Positions 33,272 through 41,260 of a stretch of 62,486 nt of DNA are shown here, in pieces. The notes beneath the pieces were generated by a model. The model was not told the origin of the DNA, did not search any database, and saw only the letters and a list, made by a program, of their open reading frames with translations. This stretch comes from Planctomycetota bacterium. GTDB lineage: Bacteria > Planctomycetota > Planctomycetia > Pirellulales > Pirellulaceae. Both the position numbers and the translations under genes were made by a program. The DNA is taken from contig JAEZAS010000509.1 in the NCBI GenBank assembly GCA_023430365.1, positions 1-62,486 on the forward strand. Direction: 5' to 3'. How positions within the stretch are numbered: position 1 is the stretch's first letter; each line of letters starts with the position of its first letter.

Positions 33272-33355
33272 TGCGGGTGAGAGGACTTGAACCTCCACGA
33301 CCTTGCGGCCACAAGAACCTGAATCTTGCGCGTCTGCCAATTCCGCCACACCCGC
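33272..33355 (-). tRNA. tRNA-Leu (anticodon CAG)
   Basis: 84 bases. Acceptor arms GCGGGTG / CACCCGC with discriminator A; anticodon stem CAAGA / TCTTG with loop TTCAGGT, so anticodon CAG; a long class II variable arm (TGGCCGCAAGGTCG); T arm GGAGG TTCAAGT CCTCT. CCA is not encoded. It reads CUG codons, and a terminator follows. Confidence 0.96.
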
Positions 33356-33511
33356 GTGTGCCAGGCAGCCGTGAAACTGCCTAGAGTTCCATTTATAGGC
33401 CAAACTCCCGGTAACGGGCAAGGGGACCCGGGGAGGGGGAATTCAGATTTCAGATTTAGGATTTCTGATTTGGGACGCGGCCGATTCTGGATCCGCTTTC
33501 CGAATTCCGCC

Positions 33512-33853
33512 TTAATACCGCGGTACGGCCGGGTCGATTTCCTGCGACCAGGCGTCGATGCCGCCGGTCATGTTTTGGACCTGGGTGAAGCCCTGTTGCT
33601 GGAGCCAGGCCTGGACTCGGGCGCTGCGGCCCCCGTGGTGGCAATGAACGACGATCCGCTCGTTCTTGTGCGGTTCGAGTTCCTGGAGGCGGGTGGGAAT
33701 TTGCTGCATCGGGATGCGGACGGTTCCGTCGATCGCCGCGGTGGCGATTTCGCCCGGCTCGCGCACGTCGAGCAGCACGAACTTCTCTCCCTGATCTTGC
33801 AGTTGCTTGACGCCTTTGACGTCGATTTCGGCAGGCAATGGCTGGTTGGTCAT
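33512..33853 (-). CDS. Single-domain rhodanese
   Basis: A 113-residue rhodanese-like sulfurtransferase. Residues 25-35 (F-V-L-L-D-V-R-E-P-G-E) and the active-site loop I-V-V-H-C-H-H-G-G-R-S-A-R are diagnostic, with Cys as the likely persulfide carrier. The C-terminal V-Q-N-M-T-G-G-I-D-A-W matches the family end. The loop has two His after Cys, which is common in GlpE-like and PspE-like forms with unknown acceptors. It follows the four-helix membrane protein on the same strand. Confidence 0.9.
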   Translation of the reverse strand: MTNQPLPAEIDVKGVKQLQDQGEKFVLLDVREPGEIATAAIDGTVRIPMQQIPTRLQELEPHKNERIVVHCHHGGRSARVQAWLQQQGFTQVQNMTGGIDAWSQEIDPAVPRY

Positions 33854-33941
33854 GGTCTGGATTGTTTTGGTTGAAGTTGTCTCGGAGTCGGCGCCCGGCG
33901 GGTTCGCAGCCCAATGGCTGTCAGCAACGCGTGCCGCTGGC

Positions 33942-34472
33942 TTACGCCGCCTGGGCCGCTTTCAGCCGCAGGTAGGGGCGCATTTTAAACACTGCCAGGG
34001 CGAACAGGCCGATGAGCGTACCGCGAATCACAAGAGTCACCAGAGCCCCCACCAGGAAGGTGGCCTGCTGTTCGGCATTCAGGGTCCGCGACACGATAAA
34101 CAACTGCCACAGCGCCACGGCGAGGCTGAATAGCGACGAAATAAGCGTCAGAAAGCCGAGGACGACGCCCCAACGCCGTTGCCTCAGCATGCCGATGTTG
34201 CCCGCAATGCCAAAGAGCACAATCGCCGCCCCGGAAAGGATCTCGAACGGGGCCGTCAGAAAAATCGGATTCCCCATGAACTCCGGAGGAATTCGGATCC
34301 AGTTCATCGTGCCGTAAATCACTATGGGGATGCGCAGCACAGCCAGGATCAGGCTGATAATGAACATGACCACGCAGAACGTGGGCATCTTCAGCGTGGT
34401 CTCAGGCAACGGAGCGTACGCCTGCAAGGGAGTGGCGTACGGGTTCAGCGGCGGCAGCGACGAATGGGACAT
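33942..34472 (-). CDS. Four-helix membrane protein
   Basis: A 176-residue protein with a Pro/Ala/Tyr-rich cytoplasmic start (N-P-Y-A-T-P-L-Q-A-Y-A-P). Membrane helices follow near residues 32-52, 72-95, 103-125 and 138-160, then a short basic tail. This N-P-Y-x-x-P plus four-helix layout recurs in planctomycete proteins of unknown function. The ATG at 34472 is preferred; the longer frame upstream is not protein-like. Confidence 0.65.
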   Translation of the reverse strand: MSHSSLPPLNPYATPLQAYAPLPETTLKMPTFCVVMFIISLILAVLRIPIVIYGTMNWIRIPPEFMGNPIFLTAPFEILSGAAIVLFGIAGNIGMLRQRRWGVVLGFLTLISSLFSLAVALWQLFIVSRTLNAEQQATFLVGALVTLVIRGTLIGLFALAVFKMRPYLRLKAAQAA

Positions 34473-34708
34473 GAGCAAGGCCAGCCATGTGAAATTGGGG
34501 AAAACTGCCGAAACCGAATACTGTTGTGACCGCACGCCGGAAACAACACAACCCACCCGTTGGGGGTATTGTAGGTTTCGAAGCCCAAAAGGCTGCAACC
34601 GATTGCCGAATTTGGGTTTAGGGCCGATTCCTTGTCCTTCCTCCCCCTAGTAAGCCGCACTGCAGATACAACCGGTGTGTCGGCCGAAATATTTTTTTCG
34701 TCTCGCGC

Positions 34709-34735
34709 GAACCTTCCGGTCGATAGCCCGTCTTA
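34709..34735 (+). promoter_or_regulatory. Candidate ECF-sigma promoter P2
   Basis: GAACCTT at 34709-34715 and GTCTTA at 34730-34735, 21 bases G to G as in P1. The upstream ATTTTTTTCG..CTCGCGC also matches P1 (TTTTTATTTCGCGC). It drives toward the sigma factor at 35599, suggesting autoregulation. Confidence 0.5.
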
Positions 34736-35006
34736 GCGGTATCGACGTTCTGACCGAGCGGGCGCTCAGACTGTTCTCTGCTGGTGACAGCGGGAATAAT
34801 GAGCGTTGCGACTGGATCAGTTCAGTCGTAAGCTTGCTCTAGAGCGGTTGACTCCACCAACGGGGTGGAGCGCAAGCCTGAGTGGGATGAGTTCTCGGCC
34901 TCGCCGGCCGGACTCCGCATCGCCTGGCGATCGGTTCCCCTCTATCTCAACCGCCTTGTTGTAGTCTCTCTCGCACTGCGCGGAAAACGCAGCGGAGGAA
35001 TGTGTC
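34736..35006 (+). other. Long structured 5' leader of the sigma locus
   Basis: 270 bases between P2 and the first ORF. It holds a hairpin at 34809-34828 (CGACTG / CAGTCG) and a nested one at 34832-34877 (GCTTGC / GCAAGC around CTCCACC / GGTGGAG). It does not match any riboswitch I know. The region could be a regulatory leader. Confidence 0.4.
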
Positions 35007-35324
35007 ATGCGTAACGTCAATCGTGCCCAGGTCAACAACGTCGTCGCGAACGTCGTCGTCGTGGATCGCCAGGACCGTCAGGTCATGGTCGGCATGATTA
35101 CGGTGCGCGAACACCTCCCGACATTTCCGCGCCTTCATCGACCGCGCTTCTTGGAAGCGGGCTCGGGTTATTGGCTAGGCGGCGGAGCGCTTCCATCGAA
35201 GCGCTCAGCAGCAGCCAGTAAACCGGCTATTCGGCCCGGCAGTGACCAAACGTGTCACATGACCGGGCGATGCTCCGGCGGTCGGCGTCTGCCGTGTTTC
35301 AGGAGCGAGTGCAGGAGGGGGTAA
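35007..35324 (+). CDS. Hypothetical protein upstream of the ECF sigma factor
   Basis: A 105-residue frame with a good ribosome site (GCGGAGG, 8 bases before ATG). The first 50 residues (M-R-N-V-N-R-A-Q-V-N-N-V-V-A-N-V-V-V-V-D-R) look coding. The rest runs through a palindrome (GAGCGCTTC / GAAGCGCTC near 35190-35211) and reads like untranslated DNA. A repeat insertion may have altered the 3' part of a short gene. No family is recognised. Confidence 0.35.
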   Translation: MRNVNRAQVNNVVANVVVVDRQDRQVMVGMITVREHLPTFPRLHRPRFLEAGSGYWLGGGALPSKRSAAASKPAIRPGSDQTCHMTGRCSGGRRLPCFRSECRRG

Positions 35325-35598
35325 TCCCTCGAGGCCGAGTCGCGGTGAAATCACCCGACGACTCAAAATAGCCTCGAGAAACCCATCTCTGCATTCTCTC
35401 CGACGAAAGCGGACGCCTCAGCCGAGCCTGGCCAGTGGGACTGCGTATGCACGCGTCTCCGCTCAGCCACTCGCCGCTGCCGGTTCGCTTCTCGGTCCAC
35501 ATGCACAGTGCCCGGTCCGCTTGCAGCAAAGCGCCCTCGTAGCAGGTGCGCTTGCTCGGCAAGGCGGGCCAGGTCAGGCGAGAGAGAATCTTCACCCA

Positions 35599-36171
35599 AT
35601 GGCTACTATCACCTTCACTGACGAAAAGACTGAACTGATCTGCCTTGTTGAAGCCGCCCAGTTGGGCGACCGCGAGGCCTTTGGCGAGCTGTTCGCTCGG
35701 TTCGAGCGGCACGTGCTGGCGATCGCGATCCGTCGGCTGGGCGACTATGGCGAGGCGCAGGAACTGTGCCAGGACGTGTTCATCCAGGCGATGGAGAAGA
35801 TCGATCAGCTGCGGACTCCGGAGGCGTTTCCGGGCTGGCTCCGGTCGATCACCAATCGGATGGCGATCAACCGGATCGTCCGCCGGACTCCGGATCAGGC
35901 GATGGAGAGCGGCGCGCTCGAGCTCAACTGCGTTGAGACCGAGACTCCGCTCGACACCGCCCTGGGCGAGGAGCGTCAGAACCACGTTCGCGCGGGACTG
36001 AAGCGGCTCGGCCGGCTGGACCGCGAGACGCTGGTGGCCTTCTACGTCGATGGCCGCAGCCTGAACGAGATGGCGGACGAGTTTGAGGCTCCGGTGGGAA
36101 CCATCAAGCGTCGTCTGCACGTTGCGCGGAAGCGGCTGGCGAAGCAGGTCGAGGACCTGGTGGCGATCTAG
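35599..36171 (+). CDS. ECF-type RNA polymerase sigma factor
   Basis: A 190-residue sigma factor. Region 2 has L-V-E-A-A-Q-L-G-D-R-E-A-F-G-E-L-F-A-R-F, the core-binding A-Q-E-L-C-Q-D-V-F-I-Q-A and W-L-R-S-I-T-N-R-M-A-I-N. Region 4 has L-D-R-E-T-L-V-A-F-Y-V-D-G-R-S-L-N-E-M-A and G-T-I-K-R-R-L-H-V-A-R-K-R-L. No anti-sigma gene is adjacent. Candidate promoter P2 lies 860 bases upstream with no other large gene between, so it may control its own synthesis. Confidence 0.9.
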   Translation: MATITFTDEKTELICLVEAAQLGDREAFGELFARFERHVLAIAIRRLGDYGEAQELCQDVFIQAMEKIDQLRTPEAFPGWLRSITNRMAINRIVRRTPDQAMESGALELNCVETETPLDTALGEERQNHVRAGLKRLGRLDRETLVAFYVDGRSLNEMADEFEAPVGTIKRRLHVARKRLAKQVEDLVAI

Positions 36172-36224
36172 GCTCCGGGCCCTGGTCGCAACTCGGATGT
36201 TTTGACTTCTGGACAGTAACGGGG

Positions 36225-36250
36225 GCGGCCGCAGCGATGGCTGCGGCCGC
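36225..36250. repeat. GC-rich hairpin after the sigma gene
   Basis: GCGGCCGCAG / CTGCGGCCGC, a 10-bp perfect stem with a 6-base loop followed by ATAAAAAG. It could slow or stop transcription after the sigma gene, but lacks a proper T-run. Confidence 0.5.
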
Positions 36251-36337
36251 ATAAAAAGAGTTGTTGGCGTCATGATCCGGTTGCAGCAGTCTGTTGGCTG
36301 CGATCAGCTGGATTGCGACGACACGCTCGACCTATCA

Positions 36338-36389
36338 AGAGCGGTCGACGGTCTGCGTTCTGGGACGCGGGCGGTCGGCCGCTCTTTTT
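36338..36389 (+). terminator. Probable intrinsic terminator
   Basis: AGAGCGG (36338-36344) pairs with CCGCTCT (36379-36385), followed by T5. An inner GCGT/ACGC hairpin sits in the loop. The 36251-36619 stretch otherwise holds no gene. Confidence 0.55.
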
Positions 36390-36619
36390 CTTTGCAATTT
36401 TGTTTGACCGCGGTTTGCAAACCGGTTTAGGATCAAAAGCGCTCCTCTGAAACGACCTCTTCGAATGCCAGCGTTCGTTCGACCGCTGCGGGATGGGCGG
36501 TTGGTTCATGGCTACCTTGGGTAGCGACACGCGACAGGTCCGGCACACGAAGTCGGGCTTGGAGCTCCGCCAGACGCCTGGTGTGGTGTACGTCCATGCC
36601 TCGCGAGGGAGACGCATTC

Positions 36620-37099
36620 ATGGCTGGAGTTACGAGCACGCGCACGGTGACCCTCAACCCGGCGTTTCTGCAGGAAATCAAAGAGGTCAACGAAGAGCTG
36701 TGGCAATTGCTCGACGAGTTGCGTCAGTGTGTCCGCCGACCGATCGGACCGGCACAGTGCCGGCTGATCGTGGAGCGGTTGGCCACGCTGCGAGACCAGT
36801 TGGCGTTGCACTTCGCCCTGGAGGAAGCGTTTGGCTATTTCGAGGATCCAGCCTACGTGTCGCCGGGGATTAGCGAGTCGGCCGAGAAGCTGCGGCAGGA
36901 GCATCGCACGCTGTATGTGCGGCTGAACGATCTGGTCGAGCGGGCCGAGGATTTGTCGTACGACCTGCAGCTGACGGCGCTCGCACGGTGGATCGGTCCG
37001 CAGTTCGAGCAATTCGACGCGGCGTTTCGCCAGCATGAATCGCGCGAGAATGAACTGATCATGGACGCGCTCGAAGTGGACCTCGGCGGCGAACACTAA
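36620..37099 (+). CDS. Hemerythrin-like HHE-domain protein
   Basis: A 159-residue helical protein with histidines and acidic residues spaced as in HHE/hemerythrin domains: L-A-L-H-F-A-L-E-E-A-F-G-Y-F-E near residue 60, Q-E-H-R-T-L near 95 and F-R-Q-H-E-S-R-E-N-E-L-I near 140. Such domains bind a di-iron centre for oxygen, nitric oxide or iron sensing. The first HHE ligand set appears incomplete, so metal binding is uncertain. The ATG at 36620 has GAGGGAGA upstream. Confidence 0.75.
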   Translation: MAGVTSTRTVTLNPAFLQEIKEVNEELWQLLDELRQCVRRPIGPAQCRLIVERLATLRDQLALHFALEEAFGYFEDPAYVSPGISESAEKLRQEHRTLYVRLNDLVERAEDLSYDLQLTALARWIGPQFEQFDAAFRQHESRENELIMDALEVDLGGEH

Positions 37100-37114
37100 A
37101 GCGTGCGTGACAGG

Positions 37115-37864
37115 CTACAGCGCAGCGACGGCTTCGCAGTCGTCGCGCGTGATTCGACCGTCGTGCAAGGCGGAGGCAACCAAAGCGGCCGAGCAACCGG
37201 CCTCGGCCAACTCGCGCAAATCGCCCATGTGTCGAACGCCGCCGCCGGAGATGAACTCGATGCGAGGGAACTCGCTCTTCAGCTGGCGACAGAGATCGAG
37301 CGTGCGCGAACCATGCCCGGTCCCTACGTCGGCCAGATCGAGCACGATGATCCGGTGAAACCCCGCTCGCACGGCCGCCGTCGCCCAGTCGAAGGATGAC
37401 AGCGATTGATCCGCGGTATTGCGGGCCAGCGGAACTCCCTCGCGCAGATCGAGGCTAAAAATCGAATCGGCGCCGGCCGCCTGATGCAATTCGGAAAGCA
37501 GCTTGAGAGAGCCGACCGATTCGAGCCCGATGACCGGCGATCCCTTGATCGCAGCCCGCTGCAAGGTCTCGCACACGAAGCGGGCGCGCTGCGCGCTGCC
37601 GATTCCGGCATCGAGCCAGAGCGGAACGCCCGCGTCGGCAATCGCCCGCCAGCACGCGATATCCGGCTCGCCGGTCTCGATGGCGTCGAGATCCGCGACA
37701 TAGAGAAACGGGGGCGAGAAGGTCGTGGAAAGTGCTGCCGCAACGGCCTCCGGCTCGGAACCGCTGACGAGCGAACTCACCAGCGGCCGATAGTCCTCTC
37801 GCCGTCCGCCAATGCCGCGAACGACCTGACCGCGGCGCAGATCAATGACCGGGACGATTCGCAT
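37115..37864 (-). CDS. HisA/HisF-like TIM-barrel protein
   Basis: A 249-residue beta/alpha barrel. It opens M-R-I-V-P-V-I-D-L-R-R-G-Q-V-V-R-G, as in HisA, but then departs from it. The second phosphate-binding loop is I-S-G-G-G-V-R-H-M-G-D-L, and the usual catalytic Asp pair is replaced by D-A-G-I-G and V-L-D-L-A-D. HisA-like proteins of this type occur with tetrahydromethanopterin C1-carrier genes in methylotrophs and planctomycetes, so a role outside histidine synthesis is likely. No other his gene is here. It starts 5 bases after the cyclophilin gene stop. Confidence 0.75.
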   Translation of the reverse strand: MRIVPVIDLRRGQVVRGIGGRREDYRPLVSSLVSGSEPEAVAAALSTTFSPPFLYVADLDAIETGEPDIACWRAIADAGVPLWLDAGIGSAQRARFVCETLQRAAIKGSPVIGLESVGSLKLLSELHQAAGADSIFSLDLREGVPLARNTADQSLSSFDWATAAVRAGFHRIIVLDLADVGTGHGSRTLDLCRQLKSEFPRIEFISGGGVRHMGDLRELAEAGCSAALVASALHDGRITRDDCEAVAAL

Positions 37865-37869
37865 CGCCG

Positions 37870-39051
37870 CTACCGGTCCGACTTCTCGAACTTGTACGCA
37901 TGATCGCGTTTGCGAAGCACTTCGGCTTTGACGATGCGATCCGGTTCCGGCTGGTTCGGACGGGTCGGCTCGCGGCGCTGGATCTTGGCCAGCACGTCGT
38001 GTCCTTCGATTACCCGGCCGAAGCAGGTGTGCAGATTGTCGAGATTGGGCGTCGGGCGGAAGGTGAGAAAGAATTGCGAGCCGCCCGTGTCGCGTCCGGC
38101 GTGAGCCATGCTCAGGCTGCCGCGGAAATGGTGGCGATAGTCGTCGCGATAACACTCACACGGAATGTGGTACCCCGGGCCACCGCGGCCGGTGCCCGTG
38201 GGATCGCCCCCTTGAGCCATGAAGTTCGAAAGCACCCGGTGGAACGGGGTGCCGTCGTAGTGCTTCTTCTCCACGAGGGTGATGAAGTTGGCCACCGTGT
38301 TGGGCGCCTGGTTCTCGAAGAGTTCGAGGACGATCTCTCCCTTGTCGGTCGTGAACTTCACGCGCGGCAGGTCGTCGGCCGCGGCTTCCTGGTCGCGAAT
38401 CGCCTTCTCCGCCTGCCAGAGTTGCTTGCGCTCGGGCGCCTCGAGCAGGAAACGTTCTCCCTGATCGACCAGGCGGCCCGCCTTATGGGCGATCGTCAGA
38501 TACTTTTCGGCAGCGTCGTACTCGTCGACGCAGTACGCCGCGCAGCCGGCGTAGGCGTAGAGCGTGGGGTCTTCGCAGCCGGCCTCGAACATCTGGCGAG
38601 CGAGACGAAGGGCTTCGTCATTGCGATCTCGGCGATAATCGTTCGCCACGATGCCGACGAGGACGCCAGTGGCCTGCTTGTCTTGCGGGTTGTTTTGAAA
38701 GGCCGTCAGCGCCGCTTGCTGCAGCGCCGGCATCAGGTCCTCGAGTCGCGTGGTGAGAGCGATGTACTTGTCACGCAGCCGCTCTCGCTCGGCGGGATCG
38801 GTTGCCGATCCATAGGCGCCGCCGATTTCGCGAAGCTGCTTATCCAGCTCGGCGTAGCGGGCCATGGCGGCCGGGAAATCCAAGTTGGCATTGGAAGCGG
38901 CTTCGGCCGGCTCATCGTCGCTGATCTTGGCTCGTGCGGGGGGCTGCGGACTGCCCTGGCCGTCCGGCCCTTGGGCAAACGCCCGGCAGCCGGACACGAC
39001 AGTGAGCAAAGCGGCGAGCACCAGGCCGCGGCGGAGGCAAGTCAGACACAT
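37870..39051 (-). CDS. Cyclophilin-type peptidyl-prolyl isomerase lipoprotein with helical N-domain
   Basis: A 393-residue protein with a lipoprotein signal (L-T-V-V-S-G-C) and a TPR-like helical region to about residue 215. A cyclophilin domain follows: L-P-R-V-K-F-T-T-D-K-G-E-I-V-L-E-L-F, F-H-R-V-L-S-N-F-M-A-Q-G-G-D-P and S-L-S-M-A-H-A-G-R-D-T-G-G-S-Q-F-F-L. The catalytic Arg is in F-H-R-V. It should fold secreted proteins. It is a diverged tandem paralogue of the next gene upstream (39156-40346). Confidence 0.9.
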   Translation of the reverse strand: MCLTCLRRGLVLAALLTVVSGCRAFAQGPDGQGSPQPPARAKISDDEPAEAASNANLDFPAAMARYAELDKQLREIGGAYGSATDPAERERLRDKYIALTTRLEDLMPALQQAALTAFQNNPQDKQATGVLVGIVANDYRRDRNDEALRLARQMFEAGCEDPTLYAYAGCAAYCVDEYDAAEKYLTIAHKAGRLVDQGERFLLEAPERKQLWQAEKAIRDQEAAADDLPRVKFTTDKGEIVLELFENQAPNTVANFITLVEKKHYDGTPFHRVLSNFMAQGGDPTGTGRGGPGYHIPCECYRDDYRHHFRGSLSMAHAGRDTGGSQFFLTFRPTPNLDNLHTCFGRVIEGHDVLAKIQRREPTRPNQPEPDRIVKAEVLRKRDHAYKFEKSDR

Positions 39052-39155
39052 GGAATGGGTCCGGTACGAAGTGAGGCAAGCAAAACGCCAAGACAGTACA
39101 ACGAGCAAGGGGCCGAGACGAGTCTCGACCCCATCTGCAACTAAAAACGTCGCCG

Positions 39156-40346
39156 CTATTCGACCTTCCGCGGCTCGTAGGAGTGATCGCGTTTGCGGAT
39201 CACTTCGGCCGAGAGAATGCGATCGGGCTCCGGCAGCGGCGGCTGGCCCTGCGGGTCGCGACGCTGGATCTTGGCGAGCACATCCATGCCTTCGATCACA
39301 CGTCCGAACGCCGTGTGCTTGCCGTCGAGTTCGGGCGTCTGGCGGAACGTGATGAAGAACTGGCTGCCGCCGGTGTCCTTGCCGGCGTGGGCCATGCTGA
39401 GAGTGCCGCGGAAGTGGCGGCGATACTCGGGCTTATAGCATTCGCAGAAAATCTGATAGCCGGGACCGCCGGTGCCGTCCCCCTTGGGATCGCCCCCTTG
39501 AGCCATAAAGTTCTGCAGTACGCGGTGGAAGGTCAGGCCGTCGTAGAACTTGTCCTCCACAAGCTTGACGAAGTTGCCGACCGTGTCGGGAGCCTCGTTC
39601 TCGAAGAGTTCGAGGACGATCTCACCCTTGTTGGTCGTCAGCTTCACGCGAGGCAGGTCGTTGGCCTCTTCCTCGGCCTTGCGGATTTCCTGCTCCTTTT
39701 CCCATAGCTGCTTTTCGATATCGACGCTGGAGGCCAGCTGCATGCCGTAGGACGACAGAGCGCCGGCTTCCTGGGCTTTGGTGAAGTATTCCTTCGCCTT
39801 GTCGTAGTCGTTCATCACGAAAGCGGCGACGCCGGCCGAGTCGTAGACCGACTTATCGTCGGCTTCGTTCTCGATGAGCGTCTGCGAGATCTCGGCGGCG
39901 GCTTCGTAGTCGTCACGGGCGACGGCGTCGGAGGCCATCTTCGTCAGGAAGCGGGCAAGTTCGAGGTCGGCGTTGGGAGACTCAACGTAGGCCTTGCGAG
40001 CCGCCTCGGTCAGCTTGGGAAGCAGTTCGGTGCCGCTTTTAACCCGGGCGGTCCACTGCTCGTTGAGTTGCTTTTGATCCGCCGACGAGGCAGTGACGTA
40101 CTGAGCTTTCAGCTTGCGCATGTCCTTGAGCAGCGTTTTCCACTGCGTGAACAGCTGGTCGAACTCGGCAGCGGCCGGTTTATCGGCGTTGCCTTTCTCG
40201 GCAGCCGGAGGAGCTTTTGCAGCCGGCGGCTGGGTGGGAGGCTGAGCGGGATTGGGCTGAGCAAAAACCAAAGCGGGCATACCGACGCAGGCAACCGCAC
40301 CCAGGACGGCTGCCCGGGTCAGGAAGTGCGAGAACCAGGCTTGCAT
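39156..40346 (-). CDS. Cyclophilin-type peptidyl-prolyl isomerase with helical N-domain
   Basis: A 396-residue exported protein with an ordinary signal peptide (V-L-G-A-V-A-C-V-G-M-P-A-L-V-F-A), a Pro/Ala/Lys linker, a TPR-like helical region and a C-terminal cyclophilin domain. The last 170 residues are nearly colinear with the neighbour at 37870: L-P-R-V-K-L-T-T-N-K-G-E-I-V-L-E-L-F, F-H-R-V-L-Q-N-F-M-A-Q-G-G-D-P, H-A-G-K-D-T-G-G-S-Q-F-F-I. The two arose by duplication and differ in anchoring: soluble here, lipid-anchored there. Confidence 0.9.
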   Translation of the reverse strand: MQAWFSHFLTRAAVLGAVACVGMPALVFAQPNPAQPPTQPPAAKAPPAAEKGNADKPAAAEFDQLFTQWKTLLKDMRKLKAQYVTASSADQKQLNEQWTARVKSGTELLPKLTEAARKAYVESPNADLELARFLTKMASDAVARDDYEAAAEISQTLIENEADDKSVYDSAGVAAFVMNDYDKAKEYFTKAQEAGALSSYGMQLASSVDIEKQLWEKEQEIRKAEEEANDLPRVKLTTNKGEIVLELFENEAPDTVGNFVKLVEDKFYDGLTFHRVLQNFMAQGGDPKGDGTGGPGYQIFCECYKPEYRRHFRGTLSMAHAGKDTGGSQFFITFRQTPELDGKHTAFGRVIEGMDVLAKIQRRDPQGQPPLPEPDRILSAEVIRKRDHSYEPRKVE

Positions 40347-40570
40347 GAGCGAATGCTCCGGAATGATGAATCGTTTGCCTAAAGTGTAACACCTTAGCAT
40401 GTTCGGGCCTGTCCGTGGAACCGCCGCAGGGCACCTGGGGGCGAAACGGACCAGCCGCCTTGTCGAATTGGGCAAGGGCGGCAAAACTTCTTTACGCAGC
40501 TTGCCGGGGCGATGGTTCGCTCCAGGGGTCGTTGCGAGAGGCAAATTCCGTCCTATCGGAAGGCGAAGAC

Positions 40571-41260
40571 GTGGCAAAACGGCGGCGAACCGAGCGACGA
40601 CGCAAAGAGTCCGAGGAATTGGACTCCGCCGACGCCTCGAAGCGGGAGGATGAGGGGCGTAAAGGTCCTGCCGACGAGCGGGCGCCCGTCGGCTTGCGCA
40701 TCATCGGCGGCAAGCATCGCGGCCGGACGCTGCAGTACAGCGGCGACATGCGCACCCGGCCGATGAAGGATCGCGTGCGGGAAGCGGTGTTCAACCTGGT
40801 TGGTCCGGACATCAAAGGGATGCACGCGATCGACCTGTTCGCCGGCACCGGGGCGCTCGGACTCGAGGCGATGAGCCGAGGCGCGGTAGGGGTGACGCTC
40901 ATCGAACGCCATCTGCCCACCACCAAGATTATCGAACAGAACGCCGCCGTCATTGGGGTCGAAGCGCAAACCAACGTCATCTTCGGCGACGCCTTTCGCT
41001 GGGCGAAGAACCCCACGGCGCCGGGCGATGTGCCGTGGGTCGTCTTTTGCTGCCCACCTTATGAGTTCTATGTCAGCCGGCAGCAGGACATGCTCGACCT
41101 CGTGAGTCGCCTGATGGAAAAAGCGCCGGCCGGCAGCGTGTTCGTTGTCGAAGCGGACGAACAATTTGACATGAGCCTATTGCCCGGCGGCGAGATCTGG
41201 GATGTCCGCAGATACCTGCCCGCCGTGGTGGCCATCGCGAGCAAGGAACAGCCGAAATGA
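40571..41260 (+). CDS. rsmD: 16S rRNA G966-N2 methyltransferase RsmD
   Basis: A 229-residue SAM methyltransferase: R-I-I-G-G-K-H-R-G-R-T-L near residue 45, T-R-P-M-K-D-R-V-R-E-A-V-F-N-L, motif I D-L-F-A-G-T-G-A-L-G-L-E-A-M-S-R-G, and I-E-R-H. Motif IV, usually D/N-P-P-Y/F, reads C-C-P-P-Y-E-F-Y, so the catalytic Asp/Asn position is Cys. The GTG start at 40571 is inferred from GGAAGGCG 7 bases before it and gives a Lys/Arg/Glu-rich N-terminal tail. It overlaps pyrF by 4 bases. Confidence 0.88.
   Translation: MAKRRRTERRRKESEELDSADASKREDEGRKGPADERAPVGLRIIGGKHRGRTLQYSGDMRTRPMKDRVREAVFNLVGPDIKGMHAIDLFAGTGALGLEAMSRGAVGVTLIERHLPTTKIIEQNAAVIGVEAQTNVIFGDAFRWAKNPTAPGDVPWVVFCCPPYEFYVSRQQDMLDLVSRLMEKAPAGSVFVVEADEQFDMSLLPGGEIWDVRRYLPAVVAIASKEQPK

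Noticed and set aside
35299..36273. A 324-codon minus-strand frame opposite the second sigma factor
   Set aside because: Antisense artefact; the plus-strand sigma2 and sigma4 motifs are unmistakable.
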